From contig NC_056756.1 of assembly GCF_018687715.1 (NCBI RefSeq), forward strand, positions 33,517,980-33,581,979: DNA of 64,000 nucleotides, written 5' to 3'. This stretch comes from Carya illinoinensis (taxonomy: Eukaryota > Streptophyta > Magnoliopsida > Fagales > Juglandaceae). The notes under the pieces were generated by a model. It did no database searches and had not been told where the DNA came from. It saw only the letters and a list, made by a program, of their open reading frames with translations. Below are positions 34,813-48,400 of this stretch, one piece after another (within the stretch, counting starts at the first letter, position 1; each line of letters opens with the position of its first letter). The position numbers and the translations under genes are program-made.

Positions 34813-35908
34813 TTTCTCATTCATAAAAATGGATATTTAAACCAATTAGAATTGATTTTATTGGTTAACTCATTTTTCTTACCGTAATATTAGATATAAT
34901 ATTGTATTATTAGAATGTACAAGTCTTACATATAATTCAAATAAAAATATTTAATTTTAAATCGTGATTTTTTTTTTCAAAATGAATATATGTGATTTGC
35001 ACTCTAAAAGTATACAAATAATTTCTATTAAATAATAGTAGATATAGTAATAGAATGCATAAATGTCACACAATCTTTTTTAAAAAGTAAAGTTTACTAT
35101 TAAAAAATTATTTTTTTATCGTATAAGTTTCGTATTTATTCTCTCTTTTAAAAGAATTGCGTGACGCTTACGCATTTCAAGACTACAAATATTATTTTTT
35201 TTATAATGATAGGATTAATTTAACTTTTTATTTTAAGATGTAGTTCACTAATACCAAATCGAATAGATATTTATTATAAATATAAAATATGTTTTTAATA
35301 AATAAATAAATAAACTTATCTCATGTGCCATTTATGGGATTCGCCTTGTCCCTTTCTATCCACCCTTACCTGCCCTTCTTCCTTTCTATGTCACAATCTC
35401 TATTATTTCCTTTTCTTTTTCAAAACTTCTATTGCCTTTTCTTTGCCTTCTAAGCCCTTTTCCTTCAAAATGACTTGAAATATCGAGAGGGAAATTTTAG
35501 GATTTTTTAGAGTTTCGATTTTTAATATTTTGATTTTTGGAGGATTTTAAATCTTGTATTCTAGAGAATTTTATGTGAATTCTTATAATCCACTCGGTTA
35601 TCACAATAAATGAAACAATTTCTAATATTTACAGATAAAATAATTTCTAAAATTTATTTATAAATTATTAAATTTTTAGTATAAACACTTAAACAGCATA
35701 TCAAATATAATAAATATTGATAGTTTATTGGTGTGAAGACTTTTAAATAAAATTAATTTTATTTTTGGATATTATACTTAAAGAAAAGAAAAGATTAAAA
35801 TAAGGAAGGTGGGCCATGGCCTGTAAATCTTTAACATAATGTGATTATTAAAATCTTCAAAAAAGCAAACTGAGGCCGAAAAGCCAACAGAGGCCAAGAC
35901 AATACAAC
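34813..35908. other. AT-rich upstream spacer of the receptor kinase
   Basis: No ORF with coding character. It includes the repeat at 35,030-35,190 and a T/C-rich stretch at 35,340-35,460. Confidence 0.5.
35030..35190. repeat. Foldback MITE-like repeat
   Basis: Ends around ATGCATAAATGTCACACAATC and GATTGCGTGACGCTTACGCATT-type words are inverted relative to each other around an AT-rich core. Same general structure as 53,180-53,375 and 55,575-55,765. Confidence 0.45.
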
Positions 35909-35914
35909 CACGTG
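35909..35914. promoter_or_regulatory. G-box (CACGTG) upstream of the receptor kinase
   Basis: A single CACGTG in the context CAACCACGTGACC, about 0.9 kb before the kinase start codon. It is a possible bZIP/bHLH site. One hexamer alone is weak evidence. Confidence 0.3.
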
Positions 35915-36836
35915 ACCTGCAAATTTCTAATCTTTGCCATGGAATACATCCCCTTGCTCTCGCTGTTCAGTCCCGCCCCCACGTCCTTTCGCTCTTTACT
36001 TTATGCAATACTCCCTTTCTCTTTTCAACAGGCAATCCAAACGCATTTTCAGTTTTTCACTGTCTCTGTGTTTTTTAAAAGTTAAAAAAACAAAAAAACA
36101 AAAACACAGATAAATTTTCTTTATTAGAGGTCTGCTGCATCTGTATCTATATCTGTGTCCACTTTGGCCTTTTGTTGTGGCCTTTGCGTGATTGGTTCCA
36201 TCCGCGTGAGTTATTTTCATTGATCTTTAATTTGTGCTCGTCAAAAAATAAAAAAATTATAATAAAAACAAGAAGATAATGGTATAGGAGGGAGTCACAG
36301 AGACGGGCAGAGCAGTGCTGGTGGAGAACAACTGCATACTCACATGGAGTTCGTGGGGATTGCCCAAAACATATAGAAATCGCATCCGGTATTCCCAGAT
36401 CTCTAGGATCTCAGAATTTCAGGCTTAGATGTTTGCTGCTTGAGTTCTCGAGAAAATTCAATTCCATTTTGCTGTTTGTCTCGGCTCATATGGTGCTCGT
36501 TTCATTCAGTTTGCTTCAAAATTCAGTGTTTCCGAGCTGGGTGTTTTGTGGCCAAGTTATGTTAGCATCTGGGTCTTTGGTATCTTCAAGCTTTAACTGA
36601 TTGCAACTGAGTTTTGCTGGTGAGCAAAAAAGCTAAAAGAAACAGGCACTGACTTCCTGGTCTGGTAATTGTGGGTCTTCTTTTATGATTCTGAGATTTT
36701 TATTTGGATAAGGAAAGTATTAAGAAGTAAAATCATTTGCGAATGGCTTGTTTTGTTGTTGGTTATGGTGGTTTTCATCAGTGGGTACTAATTGGGAGAA
36801 GAAAGTAAAGTTTTTTGCCGAAACTGAGAATACAGA

Positions 36837-39800
36837 ATGGAAAGAAGTAGTCTCATGCTCTGGAAAGTAGGTCTGCTGGTTTTAGCATTGATCAAAAGTT
36901 CTTCTGCGACGCTTTCTCCAACTGGAATAAACTATGAAGGTCGGCTCCCCGCAGATTTTCTGATGATCTTCAATTGAACTTCTCTCTCTTCTTTTCTTTT
37001 GCTGATTACTGAATTTATTTCTCACTCTCTTTTTTTTTTCCCTATATATTTCATTTTCGAAATAATTACTGTTCCTTATAATTGAATTTAAGAGTTAGGT
37101 TAGCAGTTTATTTCCTTTTATTTATTTATATTTTATTTATTTTTCTGGCTAAGAATGGGAAGAGCAAAGAGTTTAACTGTTCACGTTATGCATGTCCTTA
37201 ATTTTTAAATTTGGGGTTGGAGGAAAATCTTGCTTTTTTTAAGTTCATGCTTTCAGGATTCACCATTGTAGCCGAACTACCCGTTATTACGTACCTCAAT
37301 TATTACATTTCATCTATATCTTAGCGTGATACTGCTGAGGTTACAGGGCAACTGTTTTGATTTTGATTTTTGTAATTTCCTTTTTCATACACGGAATAAC
37401 TCTACGTTATCATTTGCCCCTAAACTTTCAACAGTTGTAGCTTTGATGGCCATAAAAACTGATCTGGTTGATCCGCATAATGTTCTGGAGAATTGGGACA
37501 TTAATTCTGTAGATCCCTGTAGCTGGAGGATGGTTACCTGTTCTGCCGATGGCGATGGCCATGTTTCTGCTTTGTAAGTCGTTTTGTCCCTTCGTAAGTT
37601 GCCTGCATCTTCCTATAAACTTTGGTCAAAGAAAAGCAGGACAATAATTTTAATTAGCTCATTTCAGTTCGAACTCAATTCAGTCAAGGTTTATCATCAT
37701 TATTATTTTTTAAACAGAGGATTGCCAAGCCAGAACTTGTCTGGTACCTTATCACCAAAGATTGGAGACCTCCCTAACTTGCAATATCTGTAAGTTATTA
37801 CATCATTTTCACTGATTTTAGATTGGACTTTGTTTGTTCTTGGCAGCTGGTTATGACTTCTGTTGTGTTGATTGTTTTTGGTCTTAATTTTACTCCATCT
37901 TGTTTCAAGTATTAACGCCAAGGTTTCTTCAACATGAGAGTTTTGTTTGGGTAATGTTAAAACATTCAAGTTGAATATTAAACTACGGTTCTATAAATGT
38001 GTAGGTTGCTGCAGAACAATGCCATTTCAGGTCCAATTCCAACTACCATTGGAAAGTTGGAGAAGCTTCAGAAACTAGATCTCTCCAACAATACATTCAG
38101 GGGTGAAATTCCTAGTTCGTTGGGGGCCCTGAAGAACCTGAATTATCTGTAAGTTTCAGAGACTTTATACTTTTTTTTTTTTTTTTGGTTTCTTGCAAAA
38201 TAAATTCCTGAATTGAATGTTGTCCAGTTTGGCACATGCTCAGGTGCTAGCTTTCTGAACTCTTATAGCTTTAACTTTGTTTTTTGAGCAAGTCAGGAGG
38301 TTAAACAACAACAGCCTTACTGGACCCTGTCCTGAGTCTCTATCCAATATTGAAGGTCTCACTCTCGTGTATGTACTTGTCCTTTGCTCAGTAATTTACT
38401 CTGCCATCCATGTATTTTATCAAAAATATGTATTCACTTCTATAGTTTGAACATCTAGGGATCTTTCTTTTAACAATCTCAGTGGCAAGTTGCCAAAAAT
38501 ATCAGCAAGAACATTCAAGTGAGCCACTTGTTCCACCTTTCTTTCAATGCTTAATTACCTTAAAGAAGTTTGTTATTGTCAATTCTCTTTCTATTTTCTC
38601 TTTCAGAATTATCGGTAACCCTTTGATTTGTCCAAAGGCCAACAACAGTTGTTCTGCTGTCTTTCCAGAGCCACTGTCCTTCTCACCAGACGCCCTGAAA
38701 GGTGTTTATGACTGTTATATATTCTTCCTTTCTCTCAGCTAGCGTCTACATTACATTTTAATGACATGTCTTGGATGAGATTTATGGTTTCTTAGGTCAA
38801 TCAGATTCTGAAAGAAAAAGCCATCATGTGGCGATTGCTTTTGGTGCAAGTTTTGGTTCTGTTTTTTTCATCATTCTTGTTGTTGGGTTAGTTGTTTGGT
38901 GGCGCTACAGACACAACCAGCAGATTTTCTTCGATGTAAACGGTTAGTAGCTTTATATATTTCATTTGCCATTTCTTAGTATATCAGTTTCACTAATGCA
39001 GATGGTCTTATAGCTCTTTCATTCTTCAAACTATAGGCAATGTTAGTTTTGACACTGCACTGGACATGGTGTTCATCAACATGGAAATGTCACATGTCAT
39101 AATTTGTTGTACAGTGAGCCATTTATTACTTTGGAAAAGTCTGTTAGTTATATTGTGTATTTTAAAGGGTGCACACATGGATGCACGTTTGCTGAAAAAT
39201 CTCGACTATTTTGAAGTTTTGTGTGTAAAGCTGCAATTTCTAGCTTTTACAACTAGACAAATGGAATATATTTAACACCCGTTTCAGTATATGTGTGGAA
39301 TTTCATCAGTAAGTGTTTTTTTGTTCTCATGCTTTTGAACAGTTTTCATTTTTCAGTTTCCTAAAACGCTACCTGGCTGAATATTATTTTTCTCCATAAT
39401 TATTCCATATCCATATGCGGCTGAAAGTATTTCAAGCTTTTGTCATATCTTGTTCTAAAACCTTGGGATTCAGAGTGAGTTGATATCAGCCAATTTGTGC
39501 ACAGAATTTGAGAATCTGAGTGGCTGCTTCAGCGATCAATAAACTATTCTGTTGCTACAATCAAGAAAGAGAGAATCCAAATGTGTAGTAAGGAAGAGAT
39601 GGAGAAATTTGATTGTCAAAAAACAATTTTCACTACCAGTTTTGCACCTTAAGATAAAGTAATAGTTGAGGCTCTCAATCCTGTATTTGGTGTCTTGCTC
39701 AATGTGTGTATCAACACAGTTGATTGTAAGATTATATTGTTTATCAGAACTCTATAGGAATCTGATGTGCTGCATCTAAGGTTGTTCTTTTCACGACTGT

Positions 39801-42145
39801 GTGATTATCCTTGCATTCTCACTTAAAATGTGTCATTTAACAGATCAATATGACCCTGAGGTATGCCTGGGCCATTTGAGAAGGTATACATTCAAGGAGC
39901 TTCGTACTGCAACTGACCACTTCAACTCAAAGAATATTCTAGGGAGAGGTGGTTTTGGGATTGTATACAAGGGATGCTTGAATGATGGAACTCTGGTGGC
40001 AGTTAAAAGGCTAAAGGACTTTAATGCAGCTGCTGGTGAAATTCAATTTCAGACAGAAGTTGAGATGATTAGTTTAGCTGTCCATCGGAATCTTCTCAGG
40101 CTTTGTGGGTTCTGCTCGACTGAGAATGAGCGGCTCCTTGTTTACCCTTATATGCCCAATGGAAGTGTAGCCTCTCGACTAAGAGGTTAGCTAACAGAGA
40201 ACTAGTTGTTGGTTATATTCTTATCCCCACTTGTATTTTTTTCATACCAAAGAATTGTGAAACCTTTGGCTACCTCTAATAAGGAACAAAAGCTGTTGCC
40301 ACCACCATTGCCTTCTTTACCTCACTGCTACGTACACTAGCTCCAACCCAACTCTACTTCCTTGTCCACTACTAGTTCTTAGGAATTTTGCTCCATGCTG
40401 CATACACTAGCCCCTTAGAAATTTTGCTTCCTTTGCTCTAACCCAGCATGTACACATCATCTCAGCAATAAAATCTTTGCACGCCCTCAAATGCCATGAT
40501 GATCGGCTCCATTGCCTGAGATTACCTTGTTACCACCCTACCTCCTCACATTATGGTGCAGCTTACCGTTATCTTTTTAACCTATCTAGCTACCAATGCT
40601 GCACTTCACGTACCAGATTGGTCCAAACCCCGATTCACCAGCAAAATCATACGCAATATTACATTATCACCAAAATTGTCGAAATTCTGAACTTTTTCTT
40701 GCATTTAAATTAAACTTTTGTATTTACTAAAATTCTTGTCCATGCATCCAATTATAGCCTTCTAACATGTCCAACATAAAAGCTTGACATTTTCCCCCAT
40801 TTTCAGAAGTTTGATTAGAAGTCTCAGTTCAATGAACCACTTCCCTCAACACGTTAATCTGCTAATAATACATTTCATTTATTTATTTTTTTAATTTCTG
40901 AGCCAAGGTAGCTACTGTAGCCAATTTGGGAATTAATTTGTAAGCTGTTCAGCCGTCCATTGCTAAGCAGCCGGGATTTTGGTTTTTCTTTCAGATCATG
41001 TTCGTGGGCGGCCAGCTTTAGACTGGACAATGCGGAAGAGAATAGCTTTAGGTACAGCAAGGGGGCTAGTGTACTTGCATGAGCAATGTGACCCCAAAAT
41101 TATCCACCGTGATGTCAAAGCAGCAAATATTTTGCTGGATGAAGACTTTGAGGCAGTTGTTGGAGATTTTGGGTTGGCGAAGCTTTTGGATCACAGAGAA
41201 TCTCACGTGACCACAGCTGTGCGTGGCACTGTTGGCCACATAGCTCCAGAATACTTGTCAACAGGCCAGTCATCAGAAAAGACTGATGTCTTTGGCTTTG
41301 GGATTTTGCTCCTAGAGCTAATCACAGGTCAGAAGGCATTAGATTTCGGACGCTCGGTGAATCAGAAAGGTGTAATGCTTGATTGGGTACTCTCTCTGTC
41401 TCTGTCTCTGTCTCTCTCCTCTCTGTGTGTTTCTCCTTCTCTCTGTCCAGCGTATCTTGGTAATTTTCGATGATCTTGCAAATGTAAAATTGGCTGAAAG
41501 TTTTTCAGAGGTCTAAAGCGATTTGTTTGTGGAAATGAAAATCATGGCCCTGCTGTGATATATTTTGTGTTAATTCAAACTAATTATTTCTAGGACTGAC
41601 TTTGCATTTTTCGTATTTCTCCAAAGGTAGCTTGTTGAAACAAATGATGGAACAGTTAAAAAGTAACTTGCATTGTACTTTACTGTTGAAATTAAATCCC
41701 CATCAATGCAAGCATGATAAGAATTTCTCTCATGACTTGGGGAGAGTAGGGAATTAGTTTTAGTGGGCTTAGTTTGCTCACTCTTGCTGTAGATACATCT
41801 TACATTGCAGGAAAACTCTTTTTGCAGGTTAAGAAGCTCCACCAGGATGGAAAACTAAATCAAATGGTAGACAAGGATCTAAAGGGCAATTTTGACAGGG
41901 TTGAGTTGGAAGAAATTGTTCAGGTTGCCCTCATATGTACTCAATTCAATCCTTCTTGCCGCCCAAAAATGTCGGAAGTACTAAAAATGTTGGAAGGGGA
42001 TGGCTTAGCTGAGAAATGGGAAGCCTCACAGAAGGTCGAGACGCCAGGGTTTAGATCTTGTGAAAACCCTCCTCAAAGATATTCAAATTTTATAGAAGAA
42101 TCTTCACTTGTGGTGGAAGCAATGGAGCTTTCTGGCCCTAGGTAA
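36837..42145 (+). CDS. NIK3: NSP-interacting-kinase-like LRR receptor kinase (NIK3-like), 627 aa, 11 exons
   Basis: Exons: 36837-36939, 37435-37573, 37718-37789, 38005-38148, 38297-38368, 38459-38518, 38607-38701, 38796-38942, 39844-40185, 40995-41386, 41828-42145. All introns are GT-AG and phases join to 1,884 nt. Layout: signal peptide 1-24; LRR N-cap with [11 protein letters not shown]; about five LRRs (80-197) in 72/144-nt exons as in LRR-II/SERK-type kinases; membrane segment about 240-263; kinase domain about 304-580. Visible are the glycine loop GRGGFG (311-316), Lys332 of VAVK, HRD with Asp431, DFG Asp449 and activation-loop TTAVRGT (Thr464, 465, 470). The C-terminus is MELSGPR. NIK kinases act at the plasma membrane. 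Arabidopsis NIK1 signals through the equivalent loop threonine to repress translation during geminivirus infection. No lesion is seen. NIK3 is chosen over NIK1/2 by the TBL2 neighbour. Confidence 0.93.
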
Positions 42146-42629
42146 TTTTTGTCCTTTTTATCTCCCCCCCCCCCAAAAAAAAAGGCATCATTAAGTGCAG
42201 TGGTTTGAATGAGAATATCTGATTGTTGTTGAGAGCTGCTGAATGCATGTATTCATCTGTGTAAAGAAAAAGGAAAGTCATGTATAAATTTATCTTCTTT
42301 CTTTGACATAAAATTAAATTAAGTTTATTGAGCTTTTGTCAGAACAAGTCTTGAATGTTTGGTTATAGATTTGCTTGTAGTTTCTTTATCTTGTTCTTGA
42401 ACTGGGCCTTTCAGGCTGACAAAATGCCTTACTGATTTTACATTGCCCAGAAAAGCATATTATTAGTGTAGTAGGGTTTGTATCCATCTGGAAAATGATT
42501 TATTACTTGTTTTGGATTTTTTTTCTTTTAGCTCAAGCTGTGATGGAAAAAACAGTCTCGGATGGTGGAAAATTTAAATATAGCTTTGTCCTCACTGACT
42601 CTCGGGCTTGATTGGAAAAAATTTCCGTT

Positions 42630-42935
42630 TCAAAGTTCTCTCATGACTTGGACTATCTCATTTTCAAAAATCACTCAATTACAAATACTTTTTAACTAAC
42701 TATAATAATTTTTTCAAACTAATTATTACAACTATCTCAAACAAAGAATAAAAAATAATTTAACTTTTTTAAATCATTGAACAAAAACTAATTATTACAA
42801 ATTTATTAAATTTTTACATAATATATAATAAATAATTTATTTTTTTTAATTTTAAAATAATAATAATATTAAAAAATAATATTTTATTCAATTTTCAACT
42901 TTTATTTGAATTTATCTCAACTCGCTAATTAACAG
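42630..42935. repeat. AT-rich MITE-like repeat downstream of the kinase
   Basis: ACTATCTCATTTTC..., AATAATAATATTAAAAAATAATATT, and TTATCTCAACTCGCT are words of a small repeat also seen at 43,690-43,890 and, inverted, at 52,830-52,975 (TTGGATTTGAAAAAGTTGAA, GTAATGATGAGATAAGA). No ORF. Confidence 0.45.
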
Positions 42936-43689
42936 TGTCTAACTCAAATTATCTCATTGTTATTTATAAACTATTTTATTATATTCAGGATGATGATGTT
43001 ACGATGTTTCTATTAATAATTCAATTGATTAGTGCATTCCCTATTGAGTCAATCGATAAGTGTATTTCAAAATTTTATTTTAACTTTTCTTTTACTCATT
43101 TTTTTAACATCTTTAAATATATATATATATTATAAAAATATATAAACTTAATAATATTCACTTACTTAATCTTTAAGAATAAAAATTTTAAAAAAGTAAA
43201 AAACAAAAATAGTTCAACCATTGATTCAAATAATATTTTCCCTCACAAAATTCTCATCTCACTCCCATATCCATGAAGGTCCTGTTACATCCACCAAAGG
43301 ATGTAGCCCTAGAACTCATTGAATTAGTCATTTTTTTATTCATTTTTTTTTCATATTCATAATTTTTTAAAAAAAATAAAAAAAATTCACATTACTGAAA
43401 AATACATACTCAATCACTAGAATAAAAAGAAAGAAAAATCATCATACGGGATGCCAAAGCATTTCCCATATCCGTGAAGAGAAATGCGTTGTATGCCTTC
43501 TCCATTTATCTGATCAAAGTGACCCTTCGTCATATTTTTTTTTATTTTTATTTAGTGATTAAATAAATGATTTTAAGTGTATGGATGTACTTTTTTATTT
43601 TTTTAAAAATATTTAAATATATTAAAAAATGTGAAAAAAAAAGAAAAATAAAAAGAAGAAAATAGTTTTGCTTGACCATTGAGATTTTT

Positions 43690-43890
43690 TAAATAAGAAT
43701 TTTGAGTTTTAAGATTAAATATTAAAATATTATATTTTAATATTATTATTATATTAAAATTTGAAAAAATTAAAAAAAAATTAAATTATTTATTATATTT
43801 TATAATTAAATTATTTATTATATTTTATATGAAAATTTAAAAAAATTTTAATGATAAAATAAAAATTTTATATTTAAGATAAAAATTTTA
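43690..43890. repeat. AT-rich MITE-like repeat
   Basis: Related to 42,630-42,935 in its TATTATATTTTAATATTATTATTATATTAAAATTTGAAAAA core. The rest of 42,936-44,090 is AT-rich spacer with no recognisable gene. Confidence 0.4.
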
Positions 43891-44102
43891 TGTGGTCAAA
43901 TAATATCGAAAAAGAGAAGATTATGATAACGTACGGTCAAACTTAGGCGGAGTAGCACCGCTCATCCTTTTACCCTACAAATTAAGTAGAAAACAAAAAC
44001 CTGAAAGTAAAAGTAAAGATCAGTGTTGCAGAATCAGCGTGCTCCTGTCACGGTCACAGAAATTTTCATTTTCTCAGGGATGGACTGTTCTGCATAATTT
44101 TC

Positions 44103-44231
44103 CACGTGTCTAATTATTACTGGCTGAGAAATACGGTGCAAAAGTTACTTAAGCTTCCAAGACAGACGGTAGCACGTGCCACTGCATCGAAACAAACACA
44201 GAGCTTTTACAAGTCTCGGATACGCCACGTG
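44103..44231. promoter_or_regulatory. Cluster of three G-boxes (CACGTG)
   Basis: CACGTG occurs at 44,103-44,108, 44,173-44,178 and 44,226-44,231. The first and third are extended as CCACGTGTC, the ABA-response-element form. They lie in a GC-richer island (44,000-44,345) in otherwise AT-rich DNA, about 1.2-1.35 kb before the TBL2-like start codon. Three palindromic hexamers in 130 bases is unlikely by chance. An 80-codon open frame across the island has no coding character that I recognise. Inference: distal promoter or enhancer of the TBL2-like gene. Confidence 0.45.
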
Positions 44232-44609
44232 TCCAGACTTTCGACGGCGGGAACCGAGTCTTTGTCGGTCCGTGTGGTTCACAACCACATGAACAGGCTT
44301 AGGAGAACTCGTGGGCTGACGAAAGTACCCCTCCAGCGGTTATACTAATTACGTACGTATACCAGATTATTCCATGCCTGTAGTGTTTCACAGATAAGAG
44401 GGAATGCTACTTTAAATTATGTTATTTTATAAATAATTAAATATTTATTTACTTTAGAATTAATGTGAAATGTGAATACTTTATTAATTACGTTTAAAAC
44501 TTTAAATATAAATATCTTTTGCATTTCATATCAAACATTCTTTTTTGTTTAATAAAATATCATTTATTGATATTTCTAGAAATATCAAATATCGAAAGAA
44601 ATGATATTT

Positions 44610-44770
44610 TAGCTATAGAGTTGACAAATGCTGTGTATTTATTTAAAAAAAATAAATAAATATAAAAATTATATAAAAAATAAATTTTTTTTAATAATAG
44701 ACCTCATTTTTTATAAAAAATAGTGTGCAACATTTGCATAATTAAGAACTGTATGATATATAGTCTGTAT
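44610..44770. repeat. Foldback MITE-like repeat
   Basis: GACAAATGCTGTGTATTT on the left is an imperfect inverse of AAAATAGTGTGCAACATTTGCAT on the right, around an AT core with AATAATAGACCTCATTTTTT. Confidence 0.5.
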
Positions 44771-45253
44771 TTAATATTACTTATAAAAATTTTAAGAATT
44801 TATTATTTTTTAATTTAAAAATTATAATTACAAAATGATATACAAGATACACTTCATATTATTAAAACGATAAGATCTTAAGTTCATAAAGTTTAATTAA
44901 AAATTTAAAACTTCTTTGATAAATGAAATCTTATAATATAAATAATCCAAAAATTTGATAATATTATTGGGCCAAAAATGATTAATTTTCTGAATATTCT
45001 TTATTTTTAACTGTTTTTTTTTATTGCTTTTAAAATCGAAAATTTTGAGAAAGGAAACAGAAAAAGGAGGGGCATTAGAGTAAATTCAAGAGTTGAAGCT
45101 CTCCCACAGTCCCACTCCAACACCACGTAGAAGATAACGGTACAGAACAGAAGAGGACAGGCAGTAGAGTATCCAGAGTAGTAGAAACCTTTTCCTACAC
45201 AAGTTACACTTTCCTCAACGCATTTACTCTCTTTTCTTTTACATAAACACCAG

Positions 45254-45374
45254 GTGGGGCGAGGGGACTTATGCTTCAATCTTGTGATCTCCGGAACCCA
45301 CATCTTGTTCCTTTGCCAAACTCCCAAATCTTGTTCTCCTCCACAGAAGTTCCTCCTCCTTCCTTTTCCCTCAC

Positions 45375-45410
<36 letters not shown>

Positions 45411-45468
45411 TTGTGTGTGTGGCGTTGCCGCTAAAGGGGACATGCGTTTTTCTCGGACATGGATATGA
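45254..45468 (+). promoter_or_regulatory. Upstream ATGs overlapping the TBL2-like start
   Basis: ATGs at 45,254? and 45,271 open frames that pass the main ATG at 45,459 in other frames: the 45,271 frame stops at 45,468 and the other runs to 45,625. Both cross a (CT)n tract (about 45,379-45,408). If the transcript starts upstream of them, they would reduce initiation at the main ATG. If it starts after the CT tract they are irrelevant. The transcription start is unknown. Confidence 0.35.
45379..45408. repeat. (CT)n microsatellite in the TBL2-like leader
   Basis: About 15 CT units lie 50-80 bases before the start codon. Such tracts are common in plant 5' UTRs. Confidence 0.9.
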
Positions 45469-48400
45469 AGAAACTGCCGTTTTCAGAGCCATTTCAGTTT
45501 CCAAGAAAAAAGATTGCTTCTGGGTTTGGTTTGGGAGTTGGAATTTCTCTCCTTGTTCTTGTTGCACTTTTCCTGAACAATTCGTTGAAGAATCCCACAC
45601 GGACACCTTTGCTGCAGGGTTTTGAAGGGCCATTGCCGTTGGCAAGTACTGCTGACTTTTCTTATTCTTCTCCTTCTAATTCTTCTACTAATGCTACTTC
45701 AGAGTTGCCTAACTCTGTGGACTTAATGCAGTGGAGTGAAGAAGGAAAGGGGCCCCACGAGACCCACGGAGAAAATGTTTCAGGTGTATCTAAGAAGCAA
45801 GGTCTTAAGGAGGCGAATGTGGGAGGGATCGGTTCAATCCATTCGGCGAATTTCACCGAGACTCTTAATAATGGAAGCTTTTCTCTTCAAGAAACAAATG
45901 GTTCAATGGCTGCTAGGAGCGGGGATTCTCTGGGTTCTGAAGGAGTAGTTTTAGAGAATTCTTCTGCAAACTCCTCCGAGAGCCTAAAAAATGAAAGTGT
46001 GCTTGGTCAAGAAGGAAGTGTTATTGTAAATCCCGGCCTTTCTGATAAAGATGCGGATTCAGAGAAAAAGAAACTTGTGAGGAATTCAAGTAATTGGAAT
46101 AGTGTGACAGACAAAAATAATGTGAGCAATTTTTCACATAATGGAGTACTTGCTAAAGCCCCTTCTAGAGAAGAACCGGTTTCCGAGGTAAATCGTCCAG
46201 ATAATTCGGACGAGTATGGTTCTTCAGTAAAGAGAATGGGTAGTGGTTCTTATGAGACATGTGATATCTTTGATGGTAGATGGGTGAGAGATGATACCAA
46301 GCCTTACTATCCTGCTGGCTCTTGCCCTCACATTGATAAGGATTTCGATTGTCACCTTAATGGGAGGCCAGATGAAGGATATGTGAAATGGAGATGGCAG
46401 CCAAATGGGTGTAACATCCCAACGTAAGGCCTATCTTGATAGTTTTGCCGATTTGCATGCGAGGAAAAATGAACTGAAAAATCAACTATTGATTGCCTAG
46501 TGGTTTAGGAATTATATATTAAATAGTTATGTTGTAGGGAAGTTTTATGGTCAGCATGATGCGTTCCGTACCTTTCTTACATGTTTTGTTATAAAAGAAA
46601 AGGATTTTACTTTCGGTGTTCGTGTAAAAATAATGACTTGGCGTATTCTAGTAACAAAATTTAGTCCAATTGAGTTGCAAATATATAGTAGAGTCTACGT
46701 TGAAATGGAACGAACTTATGCAAGTTCGTGAGACCTTCTCTAAGCTCTCACTAGACAGACGTGAGACACTGGATGAATAAGCATGAGGCGATTGTAGAAA
46801 ATCTGTTGTCACTTTAGGAGTATTACCTATTGTTTGATTGTGAAAGTATCACATGGTCTTTCCAACATATTGCCAGATTTGTTGAACTTCCTTTAATTAT
46901 CACTATTTATGGATAATTGATCCATCGGTATAATCCTTACTAGACCAAATCTTTATAATGTTATGGTTTTCATTTTGATCTGTAGTCTAGAATGCTCGAT
47001 GTGTGAATTATGTTAGAAGTGCAGTGTTTATTAATACCCCAGAATTGAAGATACAAATCCTTTTTCTTATTCCTCTGTTAATTTCTGATGTTATCCTCAG
47101 TCTGAATGCTACTGATTTTCTAGAAAGATTGAGGGGAAAGAGGCTAGTTTTTGTGGGAGATTCACTGAATAGGAACATGTGGGAATCTATGGTGTGCATA
47201 CTCCGCCAAAGTGTCAGAAACAAAGCTAGAGTTTATGAGATCTCAGGAAAGAGGGAATTCAAGAAGAAGGGAATTTATGCTTTCAGATTTGAGGTAAGTA
47301 TATGGAGTTTTTCTGGTATTATTCTAAAAAACAAATTTAAGATGTGACCCTTTTAATTCCCTGTGTATTTGCTTTATTTTAGGACTATAATTGTTCGGTG
47401 GATTTTGTTAGTTCTCCATTCCTTGTTAGAGAATCATCTTTCAATGGTAGAAATGGATCATTTGAGACGTTAAGATTGGATTTGATGGATAAGACAACTT
47501 CAATGTATCATGATGCCGATGTTATAGTCTTCAATACAGGCCACTGGTGGACGCATGAGAAAACATCTAGAGGGTAAGTGTTGTCATTGCTTGTTTAATG
47601 TTTGTTGCTATATTGTGTATGCCTGGCACTGTGGTATTGGAAACGTCGAATGCCATGGGTTGCCATATTTTGCTGCTTGGGAAAGAAAAAAGATTTTGCA
47701 ACTGATTTTTAAATTGAACTTTCCCAAATACCATGTTACAATCGCCCGTTCTTATTGTATGATTGTTCTGCCAATCATCAAAATTATCTCTTGTTATATC
47801 TTGGCATTGGTGGTTCTACAGAGAAAACTATTACCAAGAAGGCAACTATGTGCACCCAACGCTTAAGGTTTTGAAAGCGTACACTAGGGCTCTCACAACT
47901 TGGGCCAGATGGATTGAAAAGAGCGTCAATGCCAATCGAACTCAGGTTTTCTTCAGAGGATATTCAGTTACCCATTTCAGGTTTAGGACTATTTCTTTAC
48001 TCTACTTTACCTCCACGTATAAATGGCATAAATTTTTCTTGTTGCTCCATTCTTACAATACCATAATATTTTAGCTTTTCTAAATTATTAGGCTAAGAAA
48101 GTAAATTTATAATGTTCAATCTCATGCACCATTCAAAATCTCGAGGTGCAAACTTACAGAGATAGATTTGACCATTCTTAAGCGGCCTTGAGTTAGATTG
48201 CTTTCTTCACATATACCGGACCTAATATATGTCTATTAATTTGTTGTTTCTAGCATGTGATCATTCTTTGAAGCTGTATATTTGTAAAATAACTGAGGAA
48301 TGTTGGGAAAGCCTGTGTTTTTTAGTAGATCTATGGAATATTACAAGTATTTATAGTAATTTTTGAATAATTACACTCTGCAGCCCTGAGCCAAGTATTT

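Noticed and set aside
45007..45645. 212-codon minus-strand ORF across the TBL2-like first exon
   Set aside because: Antisense shadow of a well-supported coding exon and its CT-rich leader.
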